Assembly (NCBI GenBank): GCA_003049485.1
Contig: PYST01000034.1
Span: 124,001 to 188,000 of the forward strand
Length of the DNA: 64,000 bases
Direction of reading: 5' to 3'
Origin: Ophioceras dolichostomum
Taxonomy: Eukaryota > Ascomycota > Sordariomycetes > Magnaporthales > Ophioceraceae
The position numbers and the translations under genes were made by a program. The notes beneath the pieces were generated by a model, which worked only from the letters and a program-made list of their open reading frames with translations, was not told where the DNA came from and searched no databases. Positions 10,701 through 26,113 of this stretch are shown one piece after another (position 1 is the first letter of the stretch; the number at the start of each line of letters is the position of its first letter).

Positions 10701-13700
10701 GAAGGTCGATCATGTCGAGCGTGGGCAGACCGGCCCCCGTGCCGACCTCGACATCGGCCGCCGTCATGGAGCCGCGCCATGCCCCAACCCGCTCGCCCTG
10801 TGTACCCTGAGAGAACTGCGCCATCTGCTGCGGATGCCCGCTTCCCGCCTCTTCGTCGTCCGTTCCAGCTCCTCTCTGGTGGGGTTGGAGGTGATGCTGC
10901 TCGCGGAACTGCTCCGGTGGCGGCAGTGCGTCGCCCGCAAAGTCGGTCTGCACACCCACCTCGGCCGTGCGAGGATTCTTGGTCGGCCCGCGCATGATCA
11001 AGCTGTGCTCCTCTTCGATACGCTCCGCGATTCCCACTGCACCCATCTGCCGGAAGAGCGCAACCGCGTCTCGCAGGGCGGACCATGCAGACCTCCTGGC
11101 CGCCAGCCGGACGAAGACGCCGGCCATCAGGTAGTTGCCCAGAGCCTCCTCGAACACGAACCCGTGTTCTGCCGCGTGATCGAGCGCCTCCTCGTAGCGG
11201 CGGATGGCTAGGCCGTGTTCCCCCTGGAGCTCCGCCATCTGCGCCTCGAGCAGCTTCGACCACGCAAGGTAGTTGACATCCGACGCGACCTCCCAGTCGG
11301 TGATCTTGCGGTTGAGATCATGAAGCTGCCGGACTGTCTCCTGGGTGTTGTCGTGCAGGACAGCGTCAAGGCTCCTGCGCGGGTCCTGCTGATTCCGGAG
11401 TACGAGCCCAGCCAAGGCCAGGCCGTAGAACAACATAGCAAAGCGCGTGTTGCGAGCGGACCAGATGGAGTCGGCACCCTCGACGCAGTCGCGGCCAATA
11501 GCAGCGGCCTGCTCATAATGGCCATAGAGGAACAGCGGAGCCATCTCTAGCGTCTGATAGAACATCTTAGAGCGGCCGCCGTTGTTCGTGTGCTGGTCCA
11601 GCCATGCCTTGTAGACCGGCGAGTTATGCTGGTCGTCCGTCATGACATCGGCCGCCGACGTCGCCGCCCGCGTCTTCCCCTGAAGGGCGCGGCATACCTG
11701 GCGCACGGCAACCAGCATCACGCCACCGCGCGTGTCCAGATTCCACTGCGGAATCTCCTCGCACGAGTAGCTGCATGTGGCCTCCAGCTCCGCGCAGTTG
11801 TCGCTGGCAAAGAACTTGAGCTGAGCGAAGAGGCCGAAGCCGAGGATGGCCGATATCCGATCCCCGGCAGAGGCCGCATAGTCCAGCGAGCCTTCTAGTT
11901 GCGTGGCGGTGAGCCCGATCGGGTATTGCACGTGGCCGACGAAGTTAGCGTAGATCATGTACCCGCGGGCCATCGAAAAGGGGTCGCGGAACGTGTCCAG
12001 CAGCTCGAGGCATAGCGCGCCCAGCTCGACGGCGAAGTCGATCATGTTGAAACGAGACAGGGCAATCATGGCCACGTGCAGGAACGCCATGCCGGACTGG
12101 GGGAAAACACCCGAGTTAAGGTGCATCTCCATCATGAGCAGCGACAGCTGGTAGAAGCACAGTCGGTCGCTCCACCAAGCCGCGCTGATGGTCTCGGCCA
12201 TGACCGCCCCTATCGAGACCATATTGGCGTCGCCCGCCCCCACAGGCGCCAGCAGCTCGCTTCGGTCTTTGTCGCGGATCTGCACCGACATCCGTTGGAA
12301 CTCGGCATCGCACTGCTCAAAGGTTTTGGTGCCGCCCAGGGGCACACCCATGGCGGTCAGACACTCGCGCAGGCAACTCAGGGCAGCCACAGCATCGCCG
12401 CTCTGGGCGTGAACGCGCGACTGCAGCACGGAGGCGGGAGCCTTGTCAAATGGCGACTTTGCAGAGGCAAATATGATGTCCAACACGCCACTAGCGAGCG
12501 ACAGCTGGCCCATGTAAAGATAGCACTCTGCCGCTCCCAAGTAGAGGCTGATAGTCTCCTCGTAAGAAACGTCGTCGTTAGAGGCTTCGTCCCAGGGGTC
12601 CGGCTGCAACAGCGCTACCGCGCTGCTAAAATACTTCACCGCTGTAGGCCGCGCTCCGCTCACGGTTGCGCTCTTAGCACACTCGAAGAGCAGCTCGCGG
12701 TACGGCTTCCGTCGCCGCACACGGCCTTTAATAATCCCCAGGGACTCGCAAATATGCGCTGCCGTGTTGTCCCGTGCCTGTCCGTCCGCCGCGTAGTGCC
12801 GCATGAGGGTTTGCGCAATGATGAAGTGCATCTTGCGCGCGTCGCACTGGTTGATCTTGGCCGCCGCCTGGATGTAGCGGTCGTGCGCGAACCGGAAGCG
12901 ATCATCTCTGTCCGAGGGCACCACGATGTAGGCCTGGATGGCAGCCTGAAGTCCCGCGACCGCCTCCTCCTGAGAGTAGGCCGTAGGCTTCTGGCTGCCC
13001 CTCCACTCCGGGCATGGTGCGGATGCCTCTGGCCCCTCTGGCCCCTCTGACCCGTTGGCCCTTGCTTCTGCCCCTGCCCCTGAATCGTTGTTGCAATCAC
13101 AATCGAACTCGCCGCTTAGCAAGTGGCACACCAGCTCAAACGAGAACAAATTCCCCAAAAGCGCCGCCCATGACAGAATCGCCCTCGACGCCGGCGGCAG
13201 CTCATCCAGTCGCCGTGTGATGAAGTCCGTGTCTAGCACGTCGTAGTTCTCCTCGCCCTTGAACTGCTCGAACAGCCGGTCCAGGTCGTAATGCCACTGG
13301 CAGTCGCGGTAGTCGTACCAGATGCACTTTTTGCGATTGCAGGCGTTGAGCATCTCGCGCATGTAGAACGGGTTGCCCGCCGTCTTGGACTGGATCACCA
13401 GCGCCAGCGGCACCACCTCCTCGCGGGGGCGACATAGTGTCGTCGAGACATACTGGACGATCTCGTCCTCGCTCAGCGGTGCGAGCGCGATCTTTGTGAC
13501 CGTAGGGCCCTTACAGCGGGGGAATTCTTCCGACTCTGGCGGCTGGATGATGGTCTGCACCCGCTCCGGCGACAGCTCGTCTGGCCGGTAGGTGATGATG
13601 ATCACCATCTTCATCCTCGCAGCGATGATCTGCGTGATCAAGTCGATCGACTCGTCGTCTGCGAAGTGCAAGTCTTCGAGGCAGAAGCAGATGAATTTGT

Positions 13701-15996
13701 GCTGCGTGAACATCCGAAGCACGTCGAGGATCGTGTTCATGAGTCGGATGGACTTGGTCGACGTGCCCGCCCGCAGGAAGTCCTGCGAGCTCTGCATCGA
13801 TACCCGCGAGTTTCGCTGAAGGGATTTGGGAGACCCTGGTGACGAGCCCCGCCTCCGGGCGCTCTCACGAAGGCTCCGCGTGTGCGACGGGCCATGATGG
13901 GATGCATGTGATTGGCTAGCCCCATGGGTCGCGTTTGATACAGATCGACCAACGCCTGGCTGCTGCTGCTGCTGCTGCTCTGGGGGTCCAAGTAGAAATT
14001 CAGGCAGGCCCAAGACCTTGTGTAGCATCGGCCAGACGGGGCGGACGCTCTGCTTCAGTGCTTGGTGGAACGGCGTTTCGGTATTCCTCTCCCCCCAGAC
14101 TTGCCTAAAGAGCGAGGAAAGAAGTCTCAGTAGCGGCCCAAACGCCGTCCGTCGCGCAGTGTCAAACTTAGCCGTGGCCGAGTAGCCCCTGCGGCGGTTT
14201 TCTGCCAGGACGGATTGTAAGAGGCAGCTTTTGCCCAGGCCGCCCGCGCCCTCGATGAGGACAATTTCGCAATGGCCCCTCCGGCGGAACTTGGCCGAAC
14301 CGAGCTGCCTGGACAAACTGGACGACGAATCTGCCAGAACAGCACTGTGCCGGAGACTTTCCTTGTCGCCGCTGAGAATGGTGTCCGCAAGACTGCGGGT
14401 CTCGAAAGACGACAGGGACTGGTGTCGTTCCCAGGGCCGGGGGACGCTGCGCAGAGGAGAAAAGGTCGACTGAGCGGACACCGCCGTATCTGGCGAGTTC
14501 GTGGAAACTTCGATGCTTTGTCCGGAGATTGGTCCGGGAACTGGTCCGAAACCTGGGCCGAAGCCGGAGGCGGAGGCGGGACTGGGACCGGGACTGGCAC
14601 TGGGACCAGGACCAAGACCAGGACCAGTAGCGGTGCCAGGAGCGCTGTGGGTGCTGTGGACAGACGGGTGGAAACTATTCCTGAATTTGGTCTCAGACGA
14701 GGCTGAGACGGCAGACACAGCCTGAGTGAATGATCCGCTTCGGCGCGTGGTTCCGTCTACCGAGCTCGCGCCGCCTTCACTAGAGCCGTCAGCCGTATCA
14801 GGTACCTCGTTCGAGAGGCTCGACCCGTCTGAGTACCTGTTCGTGTTCCCTCGCTGGCTCATGGCGTGGCTCTTGGCCACCCTCTCGATGACCTTGGCGA
14901 GCTGCTCCTTCTCCTTGGTCCTGCCGATCATGGTGGTCGGCAGAATGAAGAAGGAAGAAACGTCCTTGGAGGCGATCTGCCACTCCCTGAGTGCCTGGCC
15001 GTCGCCTTCGCGGAGGAACTTCTGCACCAGGGTCAGGTCGTGGCGCAACCCGCTGGCCGAGTGGTAGCGCTCGCTGATGTTCTTGGCGGTGCACTTCTGT
15101 ATGATTTGGCCAATAACGTCGGGCACGTCGAGACGCACCCCTGAGACGCTCGGGATGCGTCGGTTGAGGACGGCCTGCACGATGTCGAACGGGGTCGCAC
15201 CGTCGAAGACGGGCTGTTGGGTCAGCAGGGACCAGAACAGGACTCCTAGTGAGTAGATGTCGGTGCGGGTGTCCGGCTCGGCAGGCATGCGCCCGGTCTG
15301 CTCAGGACTGATGAAGAGCAGCTTGTTCTTGGCTCCTAGTTCTTTTGACAGGGCCGACCATCCCGTACTTGTCAAACCATGCTCAAAGGACCGCAAGCCG
15401 GATCCGAGCGACATCAACTTGACCTTCCCAGTCTCTTCGTTGTAGTGAAATGCGTCTCCCCGGATCTCGCCGTGCACGAGTCCCTGTTTATGATGAAGGA
15501 TCTCCAAGCAATGTACAGAGCCGATGGCGAAGTCCAGAAAGTTTGGCAGCGGCATGGGCGGTGAGCACGGTGCCTCGGCCCGCTTCTGGACCTCGTAGCT
15601 ATCGCCGACTCTCTTGGCCCAAAAGCAGGCCGGTCCATGGTCCAAGACCTTGAACAAGTAGTTGAACCCGGGGTGCTGGTATATGGCCACGATGATGGAT
15701 GCGCGGTCGCCAGGCTGAGGGGTGAGGCGGATAAGATCAAGCGGCTTGGCCATGAAGTCCCCGTGCGGATCGCTGCCAGATATGACGCTTTTCGCCATGA
15801 AGAACGCCCGCTCTTCGCGGAGTACGTGGTAGGAAACGCGAGCAACCACCGGCTCCTCTATGATAGGCGCATCGGACGAATTCGTGTGGGATAGCGGGGG
15901 CGGAGACACGGCCAAGACGTCGTTCCCGCCATCGCTTTCACCGACAGACAGGCTGTTGCTGCTATGGTGTGTTTCCCCAACACCCGCCCTGGTCGA

Positions 15997-16027
<31 letters not shown>

Positions 16028-16391
16028 ACCTTGACTAAAGACGAGGGGCTCGCGGACAGCGGGTGCGAGGGAGAGGTCACCGATGGAGGGGAATGCAACG
16101 GTACATGGCCCGGGGAGGAGGCGTGCGAGTTTGTCGGCTGGTGGGCGGGAACGAACCGAGTGCCGAAGAGGTGCCTATGAACGCAGTTTCCACCGGTGTG
16201 AGTATTATCAAACTCTATCTTCGAAGCATGACACAAGCAAAGGCGGGAGAGAGGAGAGCCAACCAGTTGTCATAGCTCGAGTGGAATATCGAGCCGCCAT
16301 CATCCCAGGCGTAGCCCGCAATCTGTCTGAGGCGGTCCAGGAGGCGCGCTGGTGGGTCGAGCTCGTCCGACGCAATCGCGGTCCCGTCCAT
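7722..16391 (-). CDS. group X hybrid histidine kinase (CHK1-type)
   Basis: Sensor kinase of the fungal multistep phosphorelay, about 2,831 residues in three exons: 16391-16264, 16174-8734 and 8648-7722. Approximate order: Ser/Thr kinase-like domain (157-431), AAA-type ATPase with a GAGGLGKS Walker A near 690, a long helical region, GAF (1870-2030), HisKA with phospho-acceptor His2098 in VSHELRTPLNG, HATPase (N box NLIGNSLKF; DTGIGIPP and GGSGLGLS G boxes), and a receiver with phospho-acceptor Asp2451 in LMDVQMPVLDG. This is the Candida Chk1 / S. pombe Mak2-Mak3 layout. A Ser/Thr/Gln-rich tail of about 300 residues follows the receiver. The ATG at 16391 is the first with a coding-like exon; joining it restores a Trp codon across the splice, but the donor (GTTGGC) is weak. 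The kinase-like domain lacks HRD and DFG motifs. Phosphate should pass to an HPt protein and SSK1/SKN7-type regulators (family knowledge). Confidence 0.95.
8107..8136. repeat. hexanucleotide repeat (5 copies) in kinase exon 3
   Basis: Five perfect TTGGTG units lie inside the last exon of the histidine kinase and encode a Thr-Asn dipeptide run on the minus strand. The reading frame is kept, so length changes would be tolerated. Confidence 0.85.
15998..16027. repeat. (CCG)10 trinucleotide repeat, poly-Gly
   Basis: Ten perfect CCG units encode ten glycines on the minus strand in the disordered N-terminal region of the histidine kinase, before the kinase-like domain. Confidence 0.9.
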
Positions 16392-18435
16392 GGCGGAGAA
16401 GGAGGGGTCCGACGGTGGCCGGAGGTGACCGGCCGCCTTCTATTCCTGAGCCCTCGCGCTCTTTCAGTTACGATACGAAGGGGAGACCGCCTGAATGAGA
16501 GACATGTTCATGCTCCGGACACCTTCGTTTGAAACACCCGCGAAATGTCGGGTGCTGGCTCGCTGGCTCGGAGGGGCAGGACGCCTGTCCTGATTGTTCT
16601 CGTGGTGGCGGTTGTCGTCGCGGACGTCGTAAGGGGTCGCTCTGGTTCGGAGCACGAGACGGATCTCACTGGCCTAACGTGTTGGCTGTCGAGGCAGGAT
16701 GGGTTTGAGTCGTGCTCGGCAAGCTATTTGCCTGCACCGTCGTGGTAAAAAGGCAACAAGTGCGGAGATGCTCTATGCAAGCTTCAACGGACGCGGGCCT
16801 CTTGGGGGACTGTCGTTCGTCGTCAACCTCGGTTTCGGGTCGATCTCCGTCACTCAAGCTTTGGTGGCCGATCACTCGTCCGGGGCCAAAGGCGGGCAAT
16901 CGGAGTAACTGGGGCTTGTGGGAAAACAGAGTAAAGCAGGGATTGCTTGTTGTCAAGTCCTCAAAAGGGTCTTTCCCTAGGTTCAACCTTGACCGTTTAG
17001 CTTGACTCAGCAGTAGATGGCGCTAGGTAGTAGCTGGGACCGCTTTTCGGGGCTTGCTTTTCCACTGAACACATCAGGCGGGCTAGCTGGCGGCTGGGCG
17101 GATCGTCCCTGTGTGTTCCTTGTAGGATTGTACTCGGTCACTAACTACTGGGTGATACGCCTCGCCGTCGTCGGTTCTACAAGAAAAATATTTCTGAGGT
17201 GGAAGAAGGGGAAAAACGGGGCTCGCCAGCGAATCGTTTGCTGTCGCTTGTTGCTTCTGCCCTGGTTTCTGTTGTCTCACACGCCAACTTCTGACGATAG
17301 TTCCTGCCCTGTTTCCTTGCCGCCGCTTAATCTGGTTTGACCCCATGCCGCCACGGGCAGCCCTTGCAACGCTGACGCAGGCTGGGATTTTCCGTGGGTG
17401 GGCAGGAGGGCAGCGGGTGTAACCCCTGCTGAGGAGGACTTGGTCTCGGCACGACACCCCACGAATCTTCCGCAGCACCCTGCCCCAAGCTAAGTACCAC
17501 AGCTCTCGAGGTACTTCCACGACGATGCCAAGAATGATGTAAGTGGCATCATTTCTGGGGGGCTACCAGGCCTTGTCCAATCGGCCGGGTAATCGGTCGT
17601 CAATTCGATAGACCCCATTTGCGGGAAGTATGGCCGACAAAATATGGATAGGTAGGTACAGGTACTATACAGAGGTAGAAGGCTCCGACAGTTAGTTGAC
17701 CATACACATTTCATCCGATGCGAAGCTATATACCATAAACCATATAAACACAGCAGTCTTTGTTGATCCCCCAATTTCTATTCTGGTCGTTTCGAGAGCG
17801 TCGTGGCTTAAACAGACGCACGAAAGATCCCGCTCCCAGCCACCTTTCCCCACGTGCTGAGCTACTGGACACAGGGTCCCTTTGTTCTGACAATACCGGA
17901 ACGAGTCGTGACACTCATTGACTGGCTGGCTTCGCGTCCGTTTTTGCGCCTCACCGCCTCGTCGATGAATTCCGGCTACCCAAGTAGCCTCGGCGCCATC
18001 AGTCTCCATCCAACCCATGGTGAGCCGGCTCCTGCAGAAGCCCTTAGTTGAGAAGGGAAGTGCAAGCTTCCGTCATCAATGTAACTGGAGAAAGGCTTAA
18101 TACCCAGTATATAGGCGGAAAAGAGAAGAAGCATATTCTAAATTGTCTGGTAGCTCGAATCTATGTCCCGAAATTGTAAACACAGGAAAATCCCACCGCC
18201 GCCAGTACCACTATGACAACAATTCTGTCCTCCAAAGCTCGGCTCGAAGATGTCACTGGCAGACAGGCCAGGCTGGCGGACCTTTTTGACTGTGGACTTC
18301 TATAATCTTCTCCACCAGACTCTTGTATATATATTTGTGACCCAGGCAGTGTGTCCAAGCTCTACGGAATAAAGTGCACGTGAGCACCAAAGGTGCGAAG
18401 AAAGAAGCTAATCCTACCGGTTTCCCCCCCCTCTC
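16392..18435. other. intergenic region, kinase promoter and mutase 3' side
   Basis: About 2 kb between the start of the histidine kinase and the stop of the mutase gene, both on the minus strand. It should hold the kinase promoter and the mutase 3' UTR. Open frames here are short and show no domain or family resemblance. Confidence 0.6.
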
Positions 18436-20660
<2,225 letters not shown>

Positions 20661-23600
20661 ATGAGATGAGTTCTCCGCGTCGTCGCAAACAAGAATCGAG
20701 GTGGCGGTCAAAGAACTTGGATCCAAGGTAGAAAAAAAATCCAGGCGTCGCACAAGAAAAAAAGACCGTAGTCAATCCAGCACGCTGCGCAATGAGTCTA
20801 GAATTTGCAAGGTCTATGGCAAAGAACGGAGGACGCAGTAAGTGCAGCAGCAATGAGCGGATCTATGTTGGTCGACGGTCGCGTCGGGAAAGTTTGGCAT
20901 CGAGGAGGGAAGAGAACTGGTCAGGGAAGTCTTGGACCTGGCTTGGATATGATTGCGTTGAGGGGCACTCCTGCCACTACTCCCACACGGCTAGCTAGAG
21001 TCGCAGCGGTGGGGCGCTGGAATGAACACTGGCACACTACCCGCTGTTCTAGCCTCGCCCCTCCAGCCGCCCTGGCAGATTAGACAGGTACCCGTCACGG
21101 CAGATCGTAGATTGCAGATTGGTGTGGCGGATTTGGTTGGTTCTCTTGCAGGCGGTGCGGTTCTGTGGTGGAAATGCAGGTCCCAAAATGCGTCCATTAA
21201 ACGAACATTTCGTCTCTGGAGTCTGGAGCATTTTTCTTCGCACAGAAACCCAAAAAGCTCGACGACAAGACAAGCCAGCTGGCAAGATGCTTGAGGTTTC
21301 CCCAGGCCTGTTCATTCGTCAGGGGTAGGTTTGGGGGGTTGGCAACTAACATGTCATGTTCGTTAGCAGTGTAGTTGATGGTTTTCTGGTTTGAAACGGT
21401 GCGAATTGACATCCCTTCCAGCAATATCCTTCTGTCACAGACCTTTGGAGCCGTTTTCTTCGGCCTCACACCTCATCGCGGGCTGGTCTTTCAACCCCAC
21501 TGGCAACCAGTCGTAACCGTTTCGCCAGGTTCGCAGCCGAAATCAACGTCTTTGCAAGCCCACAGTTGTCCTCTGGTCCTCGACTAGTCGTAGCTCGAGG
21601 GTCCGGCCCTTGGTCCGCGGCCCCACGACAGCAGAGGTATCCGCGGATTATCCCTGATGGCATCTCTTTCTTCAACAACATCTGTGGGCAAAAGTGTAGG
21701 CAAAGTATTGTTTCACATCCAAGACCGGCGCCGCGAAATCTTGGCACCGTGGTTCACGAGCTTGGATGGCGATCTCCTGGGAGAGTCAGCTGTCGTCCAA
21801 AAATTCGAGGTCGTCATAGCCTCGAATTCTCGAGACGTTGTGCGAAATACTAATCATCTAAAGAGAAATCGGTTTACGACCACCTCTCTATGTTTTTCAC
21901 CCATTAGGTCCCCGGTTGATCTCCGGTTCAGCCCTAATATCGCCGCTGTTGCTGATCTCCTGGTACAGCGTCCTCCACGCCTGGTCTGATGTTGAACGAT
22001 AGACATCGAATCAAAGTGGCTCTCTGCTCTCTCCGTATCTCGCACGAAGGGGACCTATGTGCTCTTGATCTATTTATATGTATTCGGATTTCAGGGGCTC
22101 TTCAAGATCGAGTCAGGAACTCGCGGTGTCCAGAGATACGCTCATACATCATTCAACAAGAGATCGTCAGCCTTTCACGGTGATAATGCCTCGAGCGAGG
22201 GCTACCACATCGGCGGGCAACCTCCTTGTCCTGACTCGACCGGCCCGACCTCGACCCCCCATCCCAGGTGGAAGAAGGACAGCCCTATAAACCAGGAGGC
22301 CGCCGTGAAACTCAAATCACCGGATGACGGCGGCGGAGGACGGAAAGGGGAGACACTGGGTCGGCACGCGCCAAGAGCCGCTCAGCTTGCATGGCCGAAA
22401 CAGTCGTCGTCGTGTTGCAACTTCGTCTCTATTTTCCCTGCTGCCGTGCTATACATAGAGGCGTTCGTTTACAGGTTCACTCGGGGTTAAGCCTTGTCTG
22501 TGCTACAGCCCTAGCTCAAGTGTCTAAAGCATTAAGGCTCGGTTGGGGCCGCTCAAGATGAGGCTCTAATGCCCCATAGCGCATATCGCAGCCTCAGACC
22601 GTCCACTGTCGGGCGGAAGGTCGCAAATCTACGGGCTAACAGCAATGTGCCCCTGATGGATGAGGCTACGTCATCGCATCCAATCCTACTGCCGGTGGCT
22701 TCAGCGATGCCCCACCTGGCTAAGCCTGCAACTCGACCACTGTCAATGCTGCGTGGGCGTCAGGGAGCATCCTAGCGTGCCAGAGTCATCGAAGGAACTA
22801 GTGTGTGAAGAACTCGTCTCACGCACGTTTTTCCTGCTGCCCTGCAGTTCCCGACTGCATTCTGTAAACAGTCGCAATGTGCTGTAACAGGAGGTCGTAA
22901 CTCATCATTTCATTTTCCTGCTCTCCCCAAGAAAACCGTGGGCGGTTGGTGGTTTCTGATTCGGTCAAACTGTCAGCCAGGGCCTTGGCTGGTTATTTCC
23001 TGAACCCTGGGAGTAACGGAAGCACTGTGGTACTGGACCACCAAGACCTTCGTATAAGCCAACTTTGTAATAATTCGAAGACGAGTGGGGGAAGGGACGG
23101 GGGGGCGGTTCGGATGCTCTGGACTTTTCTGGATCTTATCTGTTTATCCGTGGGAATCTCAAGTGCTGTATCCGAGACTTTCGCTGCTTCGGGTACTCGA
23201 AGCATCGGGGGCAAAAGAAATCTCTTCGCATTGATGAGATGAGCAAGAGGTGCGCGTTGGTGTTCCTCAGCCACGCAATTCGCAATTGGAGAGACACATC
23301 CCGCAGAAAGTCTCCGCAACTCGCAAATTCGTAATTCTAGCCCGCAGTCCACCACACCTTCTCCTTTTTTTTTTTTACCCCCTTCCGTGACGACCGACCA
23401 CTGTTCGAAAGTCATTACCGTATTAATTCTTTTTCCCTTATTCTTTTCTTTCTCTCTTTTTTAATCCTATCTCATCCCCCTCGTATGACGCGACGTGTTT
23501 CCTTGGCACAGGTCCCATTAGATTACAGACAACCATCCATTCGCATTCGTCACTCGTTAATCATCCATGGTCCGGGGTCGCTTTCAATTTTTCTTCAGGC

Positions 23601-23777
23601 CTCCCACATCGTCTTGTTAGTCGTTAGCGTCGCCGTAGTAGCCGATCGCAACGCCGCCATCGAAGGCTCGCCGTTGGCCTTGTCCATCCCCTCACCACGG
23701 CCCATCACACTTTTTTTTCGGAGTCTTTGATCGAGCAGCTCAGCTACGGCTGGTTTCGGATTTCATCCATCGTCACG
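20661..23777. other. 3.1 kb divergent intergenic region
   Basis: This lies between the divergent mutase (minus) and transporter (plus) genes and should contain both promoters. The last 450 bases before the transporter ATG are pyrimidine-rich, as expected for a fungal promoter and 5' UTR. Nothing in the middle (about 21.5-23 kb) looks coding: frames are short and unlike known proteins. Confidence 0.6.
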
Positions 23778-25338
23778 ATGAGCGCCGTCGACGAGAAGAT
23801 CCGGACGTCGGGCGAGGTGTCGGATCGTGCCGTCGAGGAGGCCAGCGAACCTGTCCTCCCGGTCACCAACCAAGATGCCGAGAAGCCGGCGCCTGCGAAG
23901 CCTTCGGTTCATCCTGCAGCATACGTGATGTGAGCTTGCCCACCCCGTCGGTGTCAATGGCCTTTTGGGGATGTTTCAGGCAGAGTACGACAGGTCTTCG
24001 AACCAGCGCTGACAGCAGACTCTCCACTGCAGTGTATGGATAAGCTTGAGTTCATCGGTTATCCTGTTCAACAAATGGATCCTAGACACCAAGAAGTTCG
24101 GTACGCAGAAATCTCGGAAGCCATAGAGGCGAGGTCGATCCGAACAGATGGGAAAGTGGAAAGGGAATAGGGGAGAGTGAACGAAGGGGTAGAGGGATAG
24201 GGAAAGGTTGTTGGCTAACAAACAACGGCGGCATGTCGCAAATAGGATACCCGGTCATATTGACGACCTACCACCTGATATTCGCAACTGTCATGACACA
24301 GTTCCTGGCGCGGTACACGACGCTCCTCGACGGCCGGAAGACGGTGAAGATGACAGGGCGCGTCTACCTGCGCGCGATCGTGCCCATCGGCGTCATGTTC
24401 AGCTTGTCCCTGATCTGCGGCAACCTGACGTACCTCTACCTCAGCGTGGCCTTTATCCAGATGCTCAAGGCCACCACCCCCGTGGCCGTCCTATTGTCGG
24501 GCTGGGCCTTGGGCGTTTCTCAGCCTAGCTTCAAAGTGTTCCTCAATGTTTCGGCCATCGTCGTCGGTGTCATCATCGCCTCCATCGGCGAGATCAAGTT
24601 CGTCCTGATCGGTTTCCTGTACCAGCTAGGCGGCATCGTCTTCGAGGCCCTCCGCCTCACCATGGTCCAGCGCCTGCTCAGCTCGGCCGAGTACAAGATG
24701 GACCCGCTCGTGTCCCTGTACTACTTTGCCCCCGTCTGTGCAGTTATGAACCTCACTGTCGCCTTGATCTGGGAAGTCCCGAGGGTCACCATGCCCGAGG
24801 TGTACAACGTGGGCCTGTTCATCTTCTTCCTGAACGGGCTGTGCGCCTTCCTCCTGAACGTCTCTGTGGTCTTCCTGGTATGTACACGCCCCTTATATAT
24901 GTTCTTGAGACGTGCAGAGAAGCTAACCTGAATCAACGCGCCTAGATCGGCAAAACGTCCTCCCTCGTGCTCACCCTCTGCGGTGTCCTCAAGGACGTCC
25001 TGTTGGTTTGCGCCTCGATGCTCATCTGGGGAACCCATGTGTCTGGCCTCCAGTTCTTCGGCTACAGCATTGCTCTGGGCGGCATGGTGTACTACAAGCT
25101 GGGTGCTGAGGCCCTCAAGGGATACGCCAGCGAGGCCAACCGCCAATGGGCAGATTTCGGTGCCCGGAGGCCCGTTCTGCGCAAGTTGGTCATCATCGGC
25201 TGCGTACTTGCCCTCATCGTCATCATTCTCACCGGTCTTGCGCCGTACGCTTCTGACTACGATGCCGCCAAAGTCCTGAGCGACGCCGCGGCCAAGGTCG
25301 GCGTCGGACGCACTGCGGCGCAGCCGCAGGGTGCCTAG
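23778..25338 (+). CDS. nucleotide-sugar/triose-phosphate-type transporter, probable UDP-Galf transporter
   Basis: Multi-pass transporter of the drug/metabolite superfamily (TPT/DUF250 group), 414 residues. Four exons: 23778-23929, 24033-24100, 24246-24877 and 24946-25338. Introns are 103, 145 and 68 nt with good GT-AG ends and CTAAC/CTGAC branch points. A polar N-terminus of about 45 residues precedes roughly ten hydrophobic segments. Family blocks include SSSVILFNKWIL, YPVILTTYHL, LSVAFIQMLKATTPV and IGKTSSLVLTLCGVLKD. Such proteins exchange nucleotide sugars or phosphorylated sugars across Golgi/ER membranes. Its neighbour is the divergent UDP-galactopyranose mutase. In Aspergillus the Golgi UDP-galactofuranose transporter gene (glfB/ugtA) lies next to the mutase gene, so I infer the same substrate here. 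Substrate cannot be read from the sequence alone; a general TPT transporter is the alternative. Confidence 0.9.
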
Positions 25339-26113
25339 AACCCTGTTGCTCTTCTTGCTTTTCTCGCAAATATTTTGGTAACATTATAATGGTTTGCATA
25401 GCTGCGTCGACGCCTGGTCCCCCAAAGGACTCCGCCTTGGCTGGACAGGCGACAGGCATGAGCTATAGGTGGTATATCATTTTGGTTTAACAACGGACGT
25501 TTTGGAGAGGCTGGCTTGGCTTGACGCTTTGTATCCTTAGTTAGAGAGGATATCTGGACATATATGCAGCAGCGTCTCGGCCAGGGCGTTGAACAGCCAG
25601 CCGTGACTGGCTGGCTACTGTTCAGATTATTCAGGGCTTCTTGTACGGTATAGACGGCTTGGTCATGTTAGAGAATACAAAACTGACAGAAAATAATCGA
25701 AGATCGTCGCCTGTGGAACCCCAATTGGCATTCGAGAGTGAACCATGTGCAGCCTGTCAAAACCGTAGGTCAAAACGAGATTATCGGCGGTGCAGGCTCA
25801 TAGCCTTCTTTTGGGGAATTTTTGCTGCTTTATTGATCATACCCACGACCTGACCCTGAGACCTCTCATGTCGTGATTACTACGGAGTACACGCATGAGT
25901 CCCGAGGTCGAGCCCATCATTCGTCCCTTGCCTGCACCGAAGGCCAACTCTTGTGATTTGAACGCCATTGACCAAGACGGGGGAAAACAGAAAAGAATTG
26001 CGGTAAATTTCAGCTCGTGACTACGAGCCTTGGAATTTTAATGCCGTGAGAATGCTGTATACATCCCAAACCATTCGCCCCGCCCAACCAAAGTGTAGAA
26101 GAAACGACGACCC
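25339..26113. other. convergent intergenic region
   Basis: About 775 bp between the 3' end of the transporter gene (plus) and the stop of the eL27 gene (minus). It should contain both 3' UTRs and terminators. No coding signal seen. Confidence 0.6.
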
